A DNA stretch of 64,000 nucleotides from Bifidobacterium breve (GTDB lineage Bacteria; Actinomycetota; Thermoleophilia; Solirubrobacterales; Solirubrobacteraceae). The translations under genes were made by a program, and so were the position numbers. Shown here piece by piece: positions 1 to 7,739 of this stretch. The stretch spans positions 49,907 through 113,906 of the forward strand of contig CAMCUD010000015.1 in assembly GCA_945878865.1 (NCBI GenBank), in the 5' to 3' direction. Numbering within the stretch: the stretch's first letter is position 1; the number at the start of each line of letters is the position of its first letter. The notes under the pieces are model-generated. The model did no database searches and was not told the origin of the DNA. It saw only the letters and a program-made list of their open reading frames with translations.

Positions 1-373
1 GGGCGCGTGCTGGCGTGTCGCGCGGGGGATCGACGGCAACAGCCAGCGCGACGACGCGCTCCGCATCGTCACCGAGGCGCTCGAGCGCCCGGCGCACGAG
101 CTGTGCCTCGATGGGGCAGCTGTCGCGACATGTCGTGTAGAGGAAGGCGACGACCACCGCGCGCCCGCGCAAGGCCCGCATCCGGATGGTGTTGCCACGC
201 TCATCGGCAAGGGAGAAGTCCGGCGCCGGGACACCGGGCGGCATCAGGGCACCGCGAAACGGCGAGCGCGAGTCCGGTGGCGGCCGGCGGTCTCGATCGG
301 GGATGACGGCGATGCCTGCGGCGGCAGTCGCGAGGGCGACGACAAGGACCCCGACCAAGTGCGCGCGGGTCAC
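1..373 (-). CDS. SCO1/SenC-like thiol protein, 3'-truncated by the window edge
   Basis: Translated on the minus strand from a GTG that overlaps the stop of the upstream gene (GTGA). The protein starts with an N-terminal hydrophobic segment, then a PDFSLADERG-type strand and the CxxxC motif CRDSC in a thioredoxin-like context (FLYTTCRDSCP). SCO1/SenC proteins are membrane-anchored copper chaperones or thiol-disulfide oxidoreductases for cytochrome oxidase CuA assembly; CxxxC is their copper ligand pair. The C-terminal half, including the family's conserved His, lies outside the window. The four-base overlap with an ICMT-family gene and nearby metal genes support an operon in copper handling. 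Confidence 0.8.
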   Translation of the reverse strand, partial: MTRAHLVGVLVVALATAAAGIAVIPDRDRRPPPDSRSPFRGALMPPGVPAPDFSLADERGNTIRMRALRGRAVVVAFLYTTCRDSCPIEAQLVRRALERLGDDAERVVALAVAVDPPRDTPARA

Positions 374-942
374 GCGGGCTGGCGCAGAAACGGCGCGGCG
401 ATCCACGGCACGGCCGGCGTCGCGTCGCGGTACCGCTCGTACTCGGGGCCGAACGCCTCCGCGAGCTGCTCGTCTTCGATGCGAACGAACCGATCGGCGA
501 ACACCACGAAGAGAAGGACGAGCGCGAGCGCCAGGAGACTGCGTCCACCGATCGCGGTGCCAGTCAGGACCAGCGCCCACCCGGTGTTCTGCGGGTGGCG
601 ACCCCATCGGTACACCCCGCTGGTGACGAGCCGCGTGGGCCGCATCTGGCTGAAGTCCGCCCGCGTGCCCAGCTGCACGCTGGAGACGAGGAAGAGCACG
701 AACCCCAGGCCACCGACCACGATCCCGACGACTAGAGCAGGGCCCTCGGGGATCCCAACGAGCGCCATCTGCCCCCAGGCCGCCCAGGCCACCGAATCGG
801 CGTGCAGCACGTAGAGCAGCCACGCGGCAACCGCGGACCTCGTCGTCGGTCCGCCGTTCTCGCGAAGGTCGGCGCGTGCCCAACGCAAGACGAGGGCCGC
901 GAGGAGCACGAATACGACGATCGATACGGCGAACCCAACCAT
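370..942 (-). CDS. ICMT/PEMT-family membrane methyltransferase
   Basis: A 190-residue protein with about five hydrophobic segments. The C-terminal half has the isoprenylcysteine/phospholipid methyltransferase pattern: LVTSGVYRWGRHPQNTGW, then a charged FGPEYERYRDATP segment typical of SAM-dependent membrane methyltransferases. The substrate cannot be read from sequence. It is the first gene of a minus-strand operon whose next gene is the SCO1-like protein. Two other genes of this family lie in the window (7736-8365 and the frameshifted 61288-61897), each beside a metal sensor or transporter. A 7-5-7 inverted repeat lies 11 bp upstream of the start. Confidence 0.8.
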   Translation of the reverse strand: MVGFAVSIVVFVLLAALVLRWARADLRENGGPTTRSAVAAWLLYVLHADSVAWAAWGQMALVGIPEGPALVVGIVVGGLGFVLFLVSSVQLGTRADFSQMRPTRLVTSGVYRWGRHPQNTGWALVLTGTAIGGRSLLALALVLLFVVFADRFVRIEDEQLAEAFGPEYERYRDATPAVPWIAAPFLRQPA

Positions 943-953
943 CGGACCTCAGG

Positions 954-972
954 CTACTACGCCGCGTAGTTT
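954..972. promoter_or_regulatory. Inverted repeat CTACTAC-N5-GTAGTTT, probable CopY/BlaI-type operator
   Basis: The 7-5-7 inverted repeat reads CTACTAC, GCCGC, GTAGTTT and lies just upstream of the ICMT-SCO1 operon. The same arms occur as a perfect copy at 58065-58083 in front of copC, and as weaker copies at 2070-2088 and 2117-2135. BlaI/CopY-family repressors bind TAC/GTA palindromes, so this is inferred to be a site for such a repressor. Confidence 0.5.
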
Positions 973-1033
973 CCACGAGTCTCGGCGACCGGGAACTGGG
1001 CCACGAACAAGCTCCTGGGCTAGCTCGAAGCGA

Positions 1034-2059
1034 TCACAGCGCGCTTCGCAATGCCTGCTCGACCGCGTTGAAGCCGAACGAGCCCTCCAGCCGCGCCGTC
1101 ACGCGGCCGTCGGCGCCCACAACGAACAGCCACGGCTCGGTCGGGACGCCAAAGCGCTTCAGCGGCTCGCGCAGTCCGCCATCGACCTGGTTGTCGACGT
1201 AGACCTCTTGGTGGATGAACTCGATCCGGTTGCCGTAGCGCTCGCGCAGCTGCAAGGCGATGTCAACCACAGGGCCGCAGACGCGCGACTGGCAGAGCTG
1301 CGGTGTCGCGAACAACAGCGCGACGGGCTTGCGCCCAACGACGTCCGCGAAGTCGGCGTCGTGCATGTCATCGGGCGGGACGCGGGTGTCAATCTCGCTG
1401 ATGTCCGCAGTTTCGTCGGCCGTGTCCGTCGGAGTCCGCGGCGCACGCTCCCCGACGCGAACGACCGGGTCATCCCGGGCGCTGACCACCGTGAGGGCAC
1501 CCGGCGAGGCCACGAGATCCTCGCCGACCTTCGTGACGGCAAGCACCGAGACTGCACCCGCCTTGGGCATAGGCACCTGCGCGGAGTAGATCGCCGCGAA
1601 CGGGTCATCCTCCGTCGCCGCCTGCTTGCTGCGAAACGGCGGATCGGTCACCAGCAGATCTGCCGGGGCGGGGTACGGCCCGGTTGCCGGCGAATCGGGC
1701 GACCGCGCGACGTACAGCGCCGTGGGCCCGTAGACGAATCCGGTCTTGGGGTCGATGACACCGAACGCGACGCGGTTGCGGCCCGGCGTGTACACGCTGC
1801 CGGCGGCAGCGAACTGCGGGCCCGTCGCGCCAACACCATCGGCGACCTGCTGCAGCGTCCGACCCCGAACCGCGGGGAAGTCCGAAGCCCGCGACGAGGT
1901 CGCGCCCCGAAGCTGCTTGCGGAGCTCTGCCGATGACGCGGCGCGCGGCTCGGTGTCGCCGGTCTCGGCGTCATCGGACCCACAGCCCGAAAAGAGTGCG
2001 GCCGCGAGCACTGCGGCGATACCGAAGCGACGCGAGCGAGAACGTGACGAAGGCAGCAC
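1034..2059 (-). CDS. Lipoprotein with C-terminal thioredoxin-like domain
   Basis: From the GTG at 2059 the protein begins with an Arg-rich n-region, a hydrophobic core and a lipobox ending FSGC, so it is predicted to be lipid-anchored outside the membrane. A longer frame to 2116 would place a candidate operator inside the gene, so the GTG is preferred. The C-terminal third has a thioredoxin-like fold: a strand (PVALLFATP), two Cys in LCQSRVCGP, and a cis-Pro-like VPTEPWLFVVGADG segment. The CX4C spacing is not the usual CxxC. Its position next to SCO1-like and copper genes suggests a role in extracytoplasmic thiol or copper chemistry. The middle region resembles nothing I recognise. Confidence 0.7.
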   Translation of the reverse strand: MLPSSRSRSRRFGIAAVLAAALFSGCGSDDAETGDTEPRAASSAELRKQLRGATSSRASDFPAVRGRTLQQVADGVGATGPQFAAAGSVYTPGRNRVAFGVIDPKTGFVYGPTALYVARSPDSPATGPYPAPADLLVTDPPFRSKQAATEDDPFAAIYSAQVPMPKAGAVSVLAVTKVGEDLVASPGALTVVSARDDPVVRVGERAPRTPTDTADETADISEIDTRVPPDDMHDADFADVVGRKPVALLFATPQLCQSRVCGPVVDIALQLRERYGNRIEFIHQEVYVDNQVDGGLREPLKRFGVPTEPWLFVVGADGRVTARLEGSFGFNAVEQALRSAL

Positions 2060-2069
2060 ACGGTGGACG

Positions 2070-2088
2070 CTACTACGCGCCGTCGTAC
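2070..2088. promoter_or_regulatory. Imperfect CTACTAC-N5 inverted repeat upstream of the lipoprotein gene
   Basis: The left arm CTACTAC is identical to that at 954. The right arm, GTCGTAC, matches its complement at 5 of 7 positions. It sits 11 bp upstream of the GTG start at 2059 on the minus strand. It is a second-rank member of the operator family described at 58065. Confidence 0.3.
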
Positions 2089-2116
2089 GCGCCAGCGAAT
2101 CGACGAGCCGATACAT

Positions 2117-2135
2117 CTACTACGGCAAGTCGTTG
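2117..2135. promoter_or_regulatory. Second imperfect CTACTAC-N5 inverted repeat
   Basis: Left arm CTACTAC, right arm GTCGTTG (5 of 7 complementary), the same N5 spacing, 47 bp from the repeat at 2070-2088. The pair could form a double operator between the lipoprotein gene (minus) and the M23 peptidase gene (plus). The evidence is sequence similarity only. Confidence 0.3.
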
Positions 2136-2210
2136 ATGCGCCGTCCGAATTGCTAACGTCCCGGCCGAGCCGAGTCGTGGCCGCCCTGCGGCCGTGTACG
2201 GGGGACCCAG

Positions 2211-3146
2211 ATGTCCCGGGGCGAATCGGTCGGTCTCGGCCGTAGCGCGTCAGCGCAAGCCCGTCAGCTAACCCCGGAGGCTCGACGACGACCACAACAC
2301 CATCGCGTGCTGCGCCGAGCTGCCTTCATCCCGATCGTCGCCTCCACGATCCTGCTGATCTCGACCGAGCCAGCACAGGCGGAGGGCGGAGCCGCGGCGT
2401 TCGCCGAGCCCGAGCTCGAACGCATCGAGTGCGTCACCCCGAAGGGCGAGGCCTGCTCGACCGAACGGGTTCCCGCCGGCGCACAGGTGCGCATGCTCGG
2501 GACGGACCTTCGCCAAGTGCGGCAAGTCGTGTTTCGCGGTGGGTCCGGCGGGCGCGACGACATCGCGGCGCGCGTCACCCACGCTGGAGCGCGCCACGCC
2601 GACGTCCAGGTACCGGGGAAGGCCCGCACCGGACCACTCGACCTCGTGGTCCTTGGTGGGACCACAACCCGCGCGGTGCGGCGGCTGGTCGTCGAAACGC
2701 TGGCGCTCCCTGCCGCGCAGCGCGACGACCACGTCTTCCCGATCCAGGGCCGCCACGACGTCGGGCAGAGCGAGACGAACAACTTCGGCGGCGGGCGAGG
2801 CCACCAGGGGCAGGACATGTTCGCGGACTGCGGCACCCCGCTGGTGGCCGCCCAGGGCGGGACCGTGCGGATCGCAAAGGCCGACCACCCTCGCGCCGGG
2901 AACTATCTCGTGATCACCGGTGCGACCAGCGGACTCGACTACGTCTACATGCACCTGCAGGCCCCGCCCACCGTCGAGACCGGCGACCCGGTGACGACGG
3001 GACAGCCCCTCGGTGCGGTCGGCGACACCGGCAATGCCTCCGGCTGCCACCTGCACTTCGAGCTGTGGTCCGCGCCCGGCTGGTACCGCGGCGGCGCGCC
3101 CATCGACCCGCTCCCGCGCGTGCGGGCGTGGGATCCAGACCACTGA
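2211..3146 (+). CDS. Secreted M23-family (LytM-type) metallopeptidase
   Basis: The N-terminal hydrophobic segment near residues 35-57 ends in an AQA site and marks export; a shorter start at GTG 2307 is possible. Residues about 65-160 form a beta-rich IPT/Ig-like domain. The C-terminal M23 domain has the zinc ligands HQGQD (H198, D202) and HLHFE (H280, H282). M23 enzymes cut peptide cross-links in cell-wall peptidoglycan. The stop is followed one base later by the ATG of the CPBP protease gene, so the two are probably cotranscribed. Confidence 0.85.
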   Translation: MSRGESVGLGRSASAQARQLTPEARRRPQHHRVLRRAAFIPIVASTILLISTEPAQAEGGAAAFAEPELERIECVTPKGEACSTERVPAGAQVRMLGTDLRQVRQVVFRGGSGGRDDIAARVTHAGARHADVQVPGKARTGPLDLVVLGGTTTRAVRRLVVETLALPAAQRDDHVFPIQGRHDVGQSETNNFGGGRGHQGQDMFADCGTPLVAAQGGTVRIAKADHPRAGNYLVITGATSGLDYVYMHLQAPPTVETGDPVTTGQPLGAVGDTGNASGCHLHFELWSAPGWYRGGAPIDPLPRVRAWDPDH

Positions 3147-3147
3147 G

Positions 3148-3948
3148 ATGCCGCGACGACCTCTCGGTTCGGCCGCGTGCGACGCCTGGCCGTGGTGGTT
3201 CGCGCCGGCCGGGGTGCTGTGCGCCTTCGCCGCCACGGGTCTGCTCGCGGCCGTCGTCATCGGGATCGTCACTGCGAGCTCGTCGGCCGATGCCAATGCA
3301 TCCGGCGTCGCACTGGCGCTCACCGCAGTCCAAGACGCAGTCTTCATCGTCACGGCCGTGGCCTTCGCCGCCGCCGGCGGAACCCTGTCGGCAGCCGCAC
3401 TCGGCCTGCGGCCGGTTGGGCGGACGCGACTTGCGGTCTCGGTCGCCGGCGGGCTCGTCGCGTTCCTCGTGTTCGCAGCTACGTGGACCGCGGTCACCGG
3501 GCAGTCGGCCGAACAGGACACCCTTGAATCCCTGGGAACAGACGACAGCACGACGAACCTGGTGCTCACTGCGCTGCTGGTCGTCGTCGCCGCTCCCGTC
3601 GCCGAGGAGCTTCTCTTCCGCGGATTGGCCTACCGCGCGCTGCGCAATGCGATGGCGCCCGGCATCGCGGCGGCGGTCGTCGGCGTCGGCTTCGGTGCGA
3701 TCCACTACTCCGGGCCGGACAGCGCCGGTGTGATCGTTCCGCTCGCCGTGCTCGGCGCGCTGTTCTGCCTCCTGTACGAGTGGACCGGTTCGCTCTGGCC
3801 GTCGATCGGCCTCCACGTCGCCAACAACACGCTCGCCCTGGCGGCGACCAGCGAGAGCACAGCGGCCCCGCTGGCGTCAGCGTCGGTCGGACTCGTCATG
3901 CTCGCGGTCGTGGCTGTGATCTCGTCGCGTCCGGAGCGCTCGTCGTGA
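3148..3948 (+). CDS. CPBP-family intramembrane metalloprotease
   Basis: Multi-spanning protein of 266 residues. The Abi/CPBP signature is complete: EExxxR at E153/E154/R158 (EELLFRGLAYRAL), a second motif FGAIHYSG, and a third, HVANNTLAL. These supply the glutamates and histidines of the CaaX-protease-like active site in the membrane. In bacteria the family serves in bacteriocin immunity or protein processing, and the substrate here is unknown. The ATG is one base after the M23 gene stop, and the stop overlaps the next gene's GTG (GTGA). Confidence 0.85.
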   Translation: MPRRPLGSAACDAWPWWFAPAGVLCAFAATGLLAAVVIGIVTASSSADANASGVALALTAVQDAVFIVTAVAFAAAGGTLSAAALGLRPVGRTRLAVSVAGGLVAFLVFAATWTAVTGQSAEQDTLESLGTDDSTTNLVLTALLVVVAAPVAEELLFRGLAYRALRNAMAPGIAAAVVGVGFGAIHYSGPDSAGVIVPLAVLGALFCLLYEWTGSLWPSIGLHVANNTLALAATSESTAAPLASASVGLVMLAVVAVISSRPERSS

Positions 3949-4547
3949 GGGCTCTCTCACCCCTCGGCCACGGTCGGCGGCTGCGTGCGATGTGCGCGGT
4001 GCTCGTCGGCGCATACATGGTGCACCAGCTCCGGTACGTCCTTGCGTATCGCTCTGGCGCGGCGGATGCGCTCGCCGAACAGGGACACACCTACCTGGCG
4101 CAGGCCGTGTGCCCGCTGATCGGATCCCTGCTCGCGCTCGCCGCGGGCCAGCTCTTGTGGGCCCTGGCGCGGCCGGTGCCGATCAGCCGGCGGGGAGCCA
4201 GCCGTCTGGCGCTGGCCGCATCCGCAGCGGGCGCAGTGCTCGGTGTCTACACCGCGCAGGAGTTGCTCGAAGGCGCCCTGGCCGCCGGACACCCGGTTGG
4301 GCTCGATGGCGTGATCGGATCGGGGGGCTGGCTGGCGTTGCCTCTCTCGCTCCTGGTCGGTATCGGCGTGGCTCTCCTGCTGGTGCACGTCGAGGAGGCA
4401 GCAGAGGACACCCGCGTGCGCGTCCCGTTCTCGATCCGCCTGACGCTGCCGCTCGTGGTCCTCACCCCGGCGGCTCCTGAGCGCCCCCGCAACCTCTGCA
4501 TCGGGCGCCACATCGCAGGACGCGGCCCGCCTCTCCCGATGTTGTGA
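3945..4547 (+). CDS. Membrane protein of unknown function in the cupredoxin cluster
   Basis: The GTG start overlaps the CPBP gene stop. The 200-residue product has four to five hydrophobic segments (near residues 14-30, 50-75, 88-108 and 125-152) and a His/Cys-containing C-terminus (CIGRHIAG). I do not recognise the family. It stands immediately before the cupredoxin-like gene, in the same direction. Confidence 0.6.
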   Translation: MRALSPLGHGRRLRAMCAVLVGAYMVHQLRYVLAYRSGAADALAEQGHTYLAQAVCPLIGSLLALAAGQLLWALARPVPISRRGASRLALAASAAGAVLGVYTAQELLEGALAAGHPVGLDGVIGSGGWLALPLSLLVGIGVALLLVHVEEAAEDTRVRVPFSIRLTLPLVVLTPAAPERPRNLCIGRHIAGRGPPLPML

Positions 4548-4609
4548 CACCTCGCGCCGGCGCATCACCGCGTCGGCGCATCGTCCACATCAACACGAGG
4601 AAACGATTC

Positions 4610-5071
4610 ATGTCCCGCACCCAACGCACCGCGCTGGTGGCCGCCGCGCTTGTCGTGCTCGTCGCCGGCTTCTTCGTCCTGCGACCGTCTGATAACGACC
4701 CGACGCCGACGGCCGATACAACCGCGCAGACAGTCGACGCCGCTGCGCCTCCCGCGTCGACGCAAGCCACGGACACCGTCGAGCAGGCGACGACACGGAC
4801 CACGACGCTCAAGCCCGAGGCCCAGCCCAAAGCACCCCTGCTGACAACGGCGAAGGTCACCGAGATCGAGGTGGAGAAGGGCGACACCGTGCGCTTCCGT
4901 GCAGTGTCGAGCGCCGGCGACGAAGTGCACGTCCACGGCTACGACATCAGCAAGGACGCGCCGGCAGGCAAGACCATCAGCATGTCGTTCAAGGCCGATC
5001 TCGAAGGCATCTTTGAGATCGAGTTCGAGCACAGCGGCACCGAGATCGGGCGCCTGAAGGTGACGCCGTGA
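4610..5071 (+). CDS. Membrane-anchored cupredoxin-like domain protein
   Basis: The ATG at 4610 is chosen because a GAGGA ribosome-binding site lies 8 bases upstream; the frame extends further upstream without one. An N-terminal anchor (residues 8-24) is followed by a Thr/Pro/Ala-rich linker and a beta-sandwich domain from about residue 85. That domain contains EVEKGDTVRFR, DEVHVHGYDIS and FEIEFEHSG, a pattern of EfeO/cupredoxin-like domains. Canonical type 1 copper Cys is absent, so metal binding, if any, would use the His residues. The stop overlaps the next start (ATGA... GTGA), so it is coupled to the large membrane protein. Confidence 0.75.
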   Translation: MSRTQRTALVAAALVVLVAGFFVLRPSDNDPTPTADTTAQTVDAAAPPASTQATDTVEQATTRTTTLKPEAQPKAPLLTTAKVTEIEVEKGDTVRFRAVSSAGDEVHVHGYDISKDAPAGKTISMSFKADLEGIFEIEFEHSGTEIGRLKVTP

Positions 5072-6480
5072 ACCGGGCCGCGCTCACCGCGGCATGGACG
5101 GCGTCGGCAGCGTGCGCCTCGCTCGTTGCCGCGACGCCGGCCGCGGCCCATGGCCTCGTCGGCAAGCAGGACCTGCCGATCCCGCGATGGATGTTCGCCT
5201 GGTCGGCGACGATCGTGCTGGTCATCTCGTTCGTCGGCCTGGCCGCCCTGTGGACCAAGCCGATCCTCGTGGCCGCCCACGCGAAGCGCGTCATCGGCTT
5301 GCCTGCGCTGCTCGACCCTCTGCTCGGGGCAATCGGCGTCGCATGGTTTGCGCTGCTGATCTACGCCGGATTCGCCGGATCGCAGGTTGAGACGGCGAAC
5401 CTCGTCCCGACATCGGTGTACGTCATGTTCTGGGTCGGGATCCCGATGCTGTCGCTGGTCTTCGGCGACGTGTTCCGCCCGCTCAACCCGTGGCGAGCCA
5501 TCGGCAGATTCACCGGATGGATCGTTCAGAAGGCGATGGGAGACGTGCCCGACCCCATTGCCTATCCCACGGGTCTCGGCCACTGGCCGGCGGCGATCGG
5601 GATCTTCCTGTTCGCCTGCTTGGAGCTCGTCTACTCCGACGGGACCGACCCCAGCCACCTTGCGGCGCTGATCGTCGCGTACAGCGTCGTGCAGTTCCTC
5701 GGCATGGCGATCTTTGGTGTCCGCCCGTGGTGCGCGCACGGCGACGCATTCGGCGTCTATTTCGGGCTCTTCGCGACGCTCTCATTCCTCCGTCTGTCGC
5801 CGCGGGCGATCGCCCGCCGCGTGCCGCTCAGCGGGACCGCACAGGTCGTCCCGATCGCCGGGACGATCGGATTGCTCTGCGTGATGATCGGCTCGACGAG
5901 CTTCGATGGCTTCACCTCGACGGAGGTCTGGCGGACGATGGCCGACTGGCTGCGAGAGCGATACCTCGACATCGGCCTGTCGCTTCGGCCGGCGGTCGAG
6001 TTGACGTTCCTCACCGGCCTGGTCCTGTGCACAGCGGCCATCAGCGCGCTCTATCTGCTCGGCGCCCGCGGGATCCGCACCGTCGACCGGACGCGCACGA
6101 CGATGGAACTCGCTCGGAAATTCGCGCCGAGCTTGATTCCGATCGCCCTGGCGTACGTGCTGGCGCACTACTTCGGCATGTTCGCCTACCAAAGTCAGGC
6201 AATGGCGTTCCTCGTCAGCGACCCGCTAGGACGCGGATCCGACCTGTTCGGCACCGCCAGCGCCACCATCGACTACGGGTGGATCAGCGCCACGGCGATC
6301 TGGTACGTGCAGATCACCGTGCTCGTCCTCGGGCACGCCGCCGGACTCGCACTCGCGCACGACCGTGCGCTCGAGCTCTACGGCTCGGGGCGCAAGGCAA
6401 CCCAATCGCAGTACTGGATGCTCGGCGTGATGATCACGTTCACGTGCCTTGCACTCTGGCTGCTCTCGAATGTCGACTGA
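5068..6480 (+). CDS. Polytopic membrane protein of unknown function
   Basis: A 470-residue protein with an N-terminal signal-like segment (AATPAAAHG) and about ten membrane spans. It has conserved-looking polar motifs such as DVFRPLNPWRAIGR, RPWCAHGDAFG and AHYFGMFAYQ between spans. Proteins of this type are sometimes labelled fenitrothion hydrolase in databases, but nothing in the sequence shows hydrolase residues. It overlaps the cupredoxin-like gene by four bases and is followed by a 49-residue membrane peptide. A role in copper or redox handling is inferred only from context. Confidence 0.7.
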   Translation: MNRAALTAAWTASAACASLVAATPAAAHGLVGKQDLPIPRWMFAWSATIVLVISFVGLAALWTKPILVAAHAKRVIGLPALLDPLLGAIGVAWFALLIYAGFAGSQVETANLVPTSVYVMFWVGIPMLSLVFGDVFRPLNPWRAIGRFTGWIVQKAMGDVPDPIAYPTGLGHWPAAIGIFLFACLELVYSDGTDPSHLAALIVAYSVVQFLGMAIFGVRPWCAHGDAFGVYFGLFATLSFLRLSPRAIARRVPLSGTAQVVPIAGTIGLLCVMIGSTSFDGFTSTEVWRTMADWLRERYLDIGLSLRPAVELTFLTGLVLCTAAISALYLLGARGIRTVDRTRTTMELARKFAPSLIPIALAYVLAHYFGMFAYQSQAMAFLVSDPLGRGSDLFGTASATIDYGWISATAIWYVQITVLVLGHAAGLALAHDRALELYGSGRKATQSQYWMLGVMITFTCLALWLLSNVD

Positions 6481-6489
6481 GGGAGTGCC

Positions 6490-6639
6490 GTGCCGATCCT
6501 CGCGCACACCGGCCACTGGGCGGTGAGCCTCATCTACTTCTCGCCGGTGGTCGTCGTCACCGGCGGGATCGCAGTCACCGCCTGGCGGGATAGGCGACGG
6601 GAGCGACGCGAGGAGGACGACAGCGAGCGCGCTGCGTGA
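6490..6639 (+). CDS. Small single-pass membrane protein (49 aa)
   Basis: The GTG start is preceded by AGGGAG at suitable spacing. The product has one hydrophobic segment (residues 11-30), then an Arg/Glu-rich charged tail. The start is 9 bases after the stop of the large membrane protein gene, so it probably belongs to the same operon and may be a subunit or assembly peptide for it. No family assigned. Confidence 0.55.
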   Translation: MPILAHTGHWAVSLIYFSPVVVVTGGIAVTAWRDRRRERREEDDSERAA

Positions 6640-6647
6640 CCACCTGC

Positions 6648-6677
6648 TTGACCTAACATCTCAATGGACGTTAGATT
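6648..6677 (+). promoter_or_regulatory. Promoter and overlapping operator of the CadC-like gene
   Basis: TTGACC at 6648-6653 and TAGATT at 6672-6677 (18-base spacer) form a plausible promoter. Between and over them is an inverted repeat, CTAACATC (6653-6660) and GACGTTAG (6667-6674), matching at 7 of 8 positions with a 6-base spacer. ArsR/CadC repressors bind such repeats over their own promoter. The predicted transcript would begin at or near the ATG at 6685, i.e. leaderless. Confidence 0.6.
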
Positions 6678-6684
6678 GTTGCCC

Positions 6685-7038
6685 ATGGGTGGCGAGCACA
6701 CATGCGATCTTCTCTGCCTCGACCTCGAGAAAGCCGAGGCACTGCGAGCCGCGCTTCCCGCGTCCGCGGCGGTTGAGGCCGCCGCGGCCCGTGCGAGGGC
6801 GCTCGGTGACCCGACCCGCCTCAGTCTTGCGCTCGCGCTCGCGGCAACCGACGAGCTGTGCGTCTGCGACCTCGCGTGGATCAGCAGCCGCGCCGAGAAC
6901 CTCGTCTCGCACCATCTTCGCGCGCTGCGCGCTGCCGGGCTCGTGACGAGTCGCCGCAAGGGCAAGATGGTCCTCTACGCGGTCACTGAGACGGGACACG
7001 CCCTTCTCCGCACGCTCAGGACCGAGGCGGCGGCATGA
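6685..7038 (+). CDS. ArsR-family metal sensor, CadC-like
   Basis: Winged-helix repressor of 117 residues. The ATG at 6685 is chosen because the upstream in-frame ATG lies inside the operator, and because the paralog at 61953 starts at the equivalent point. Cysteines C7 and C11 (CDLLC) and C59 and C61 (ELCVCDL) match the four thiolate ligands of CadC sensors for Cd/Pb/Zn. The recognition helix region (SHHLRALRAAGL) and wing follow. Metal binding would release the repressor and induce the overlapping CDF transporter gene. Confidence 0.88.
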   Translation: MGGEHTCDLLCLDLEKAEALRAALPASAAVEAAAARARALGDPTRLSLALALAATDELCVCDLAWISSRAENLVSHHLRALRAAGLVTSRRKGKMVLYAVTETGHALLRTLRTEAAA

Positions 7039-7739
7039 GCGCGTCGCTGCCCTTGTCGGGCTCTCCGGCGACGGACGGCTCGACCGTCGAGCATCTGGCC
7101 CGCCGGGCCCGGATTCTCTCCTGGTTGTCGCTGGCCTGGATGACCGTCGAAGGTGCCGTCGCGATCGGCAGCGGCATCGTCGCCGGCTCCATCGCGCTCA
7201 TCGGATTCGGCCTCGACTCGGTCATCGAAGGCTTCGCGTCGATCGTGATCGTGTGGCGCTTCACCGGCGCACGGATCCACTCCGAGGCGGCAGAACGCCG
7301 CGCGCAGCAACTCGTCGCGGCCCAATTCTTCCTGCTCGCCCCCTACGTCGCGTTCGAGTCCGTACGCGCGTTGGGCAGCGGAGAGCGGCCCGACGAAACC
7401 ATCGTCGGGATCGCACTGGCCGCGAGCTCGGTCGTGATCATGCCCATGCTGGGCAGCGCCAAGCAGCGGATCGCCGACGGTCTCGGGTCACCCGCGACCC
7501 GTGGCGAGGGGCGGCAGAACCTGCTGTGCGCCTACCTCGCCGGCGCGCTGCTCGTCGGTCTCCTCGGCAATGCGCTCTTCGGCGCCTGGTGGCTCGACCC
7601 GGTCGTCGGCCTGCTGATCGCCGGTGTCGCTGTGAAGGAGGGCATCGACACGCTCCAGGGCGAAGGCTGCTGCGCCGCACCGCCGATTCCCGGCGCGACC
7701 GCCTGCGACGACGACTGCTGCGCGCCGGAGCCGTCATGA
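7035..7739 (+). CDS. Cation diffusion facilitator-type efflux transporter
   Basis: A 234-residue protein with about six membrane spans and the CDF-like motif GFGLDSVIEGFAS in the second span. It lacks the usual long C-terminal cytoplasmic domain and instead ends in a Cys/Asp-rich tail (GEGCCAAP... CDDDCCAP). CDF proteins exchange cytosolic Zn/Cd/Co/Fe for protons. The ATG overlaps the CadC-like gene stop and its own stop overlaps the next gene, so sensor, transporter and methyltransferase form one operon. The thiol-rich tail suggests soft-metal binding. Confidence 0.8.
   Translation: MSASLPLSGSPATDGSTVEHLARRARILSWLSLAWMTVEGAVAIGSGIVAGSIALIGFGLDSVIEGFASIVIVWRFTGARIHSEAAERRAQQLVAAQFFLLAPYVAFESVRALGSGERPDETIVGIALAASSVVIMPMLGSAKQRIADGLGSPATRGEGRQNLLCAYLAGALLVGLLGNALFGAWWLDPVVGLLIAGVAVKEGIDTLQGEGCCAAPPIPGATACDDDCCAPEPS

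Noticed and set aside
2268..3569. Antisense frame of 433 codons over the M23 and CPBP genes
   Set aside because: No recognisable domain; the sense genes have full catalytic motifs.
5068..6480. Calling the large membrane protein a fenitrothion hydrolase
   Set aside because: The label circulates for similar proteins, but no hydrolase motif is visible and the context is metal/redox, so it is left as unknown.
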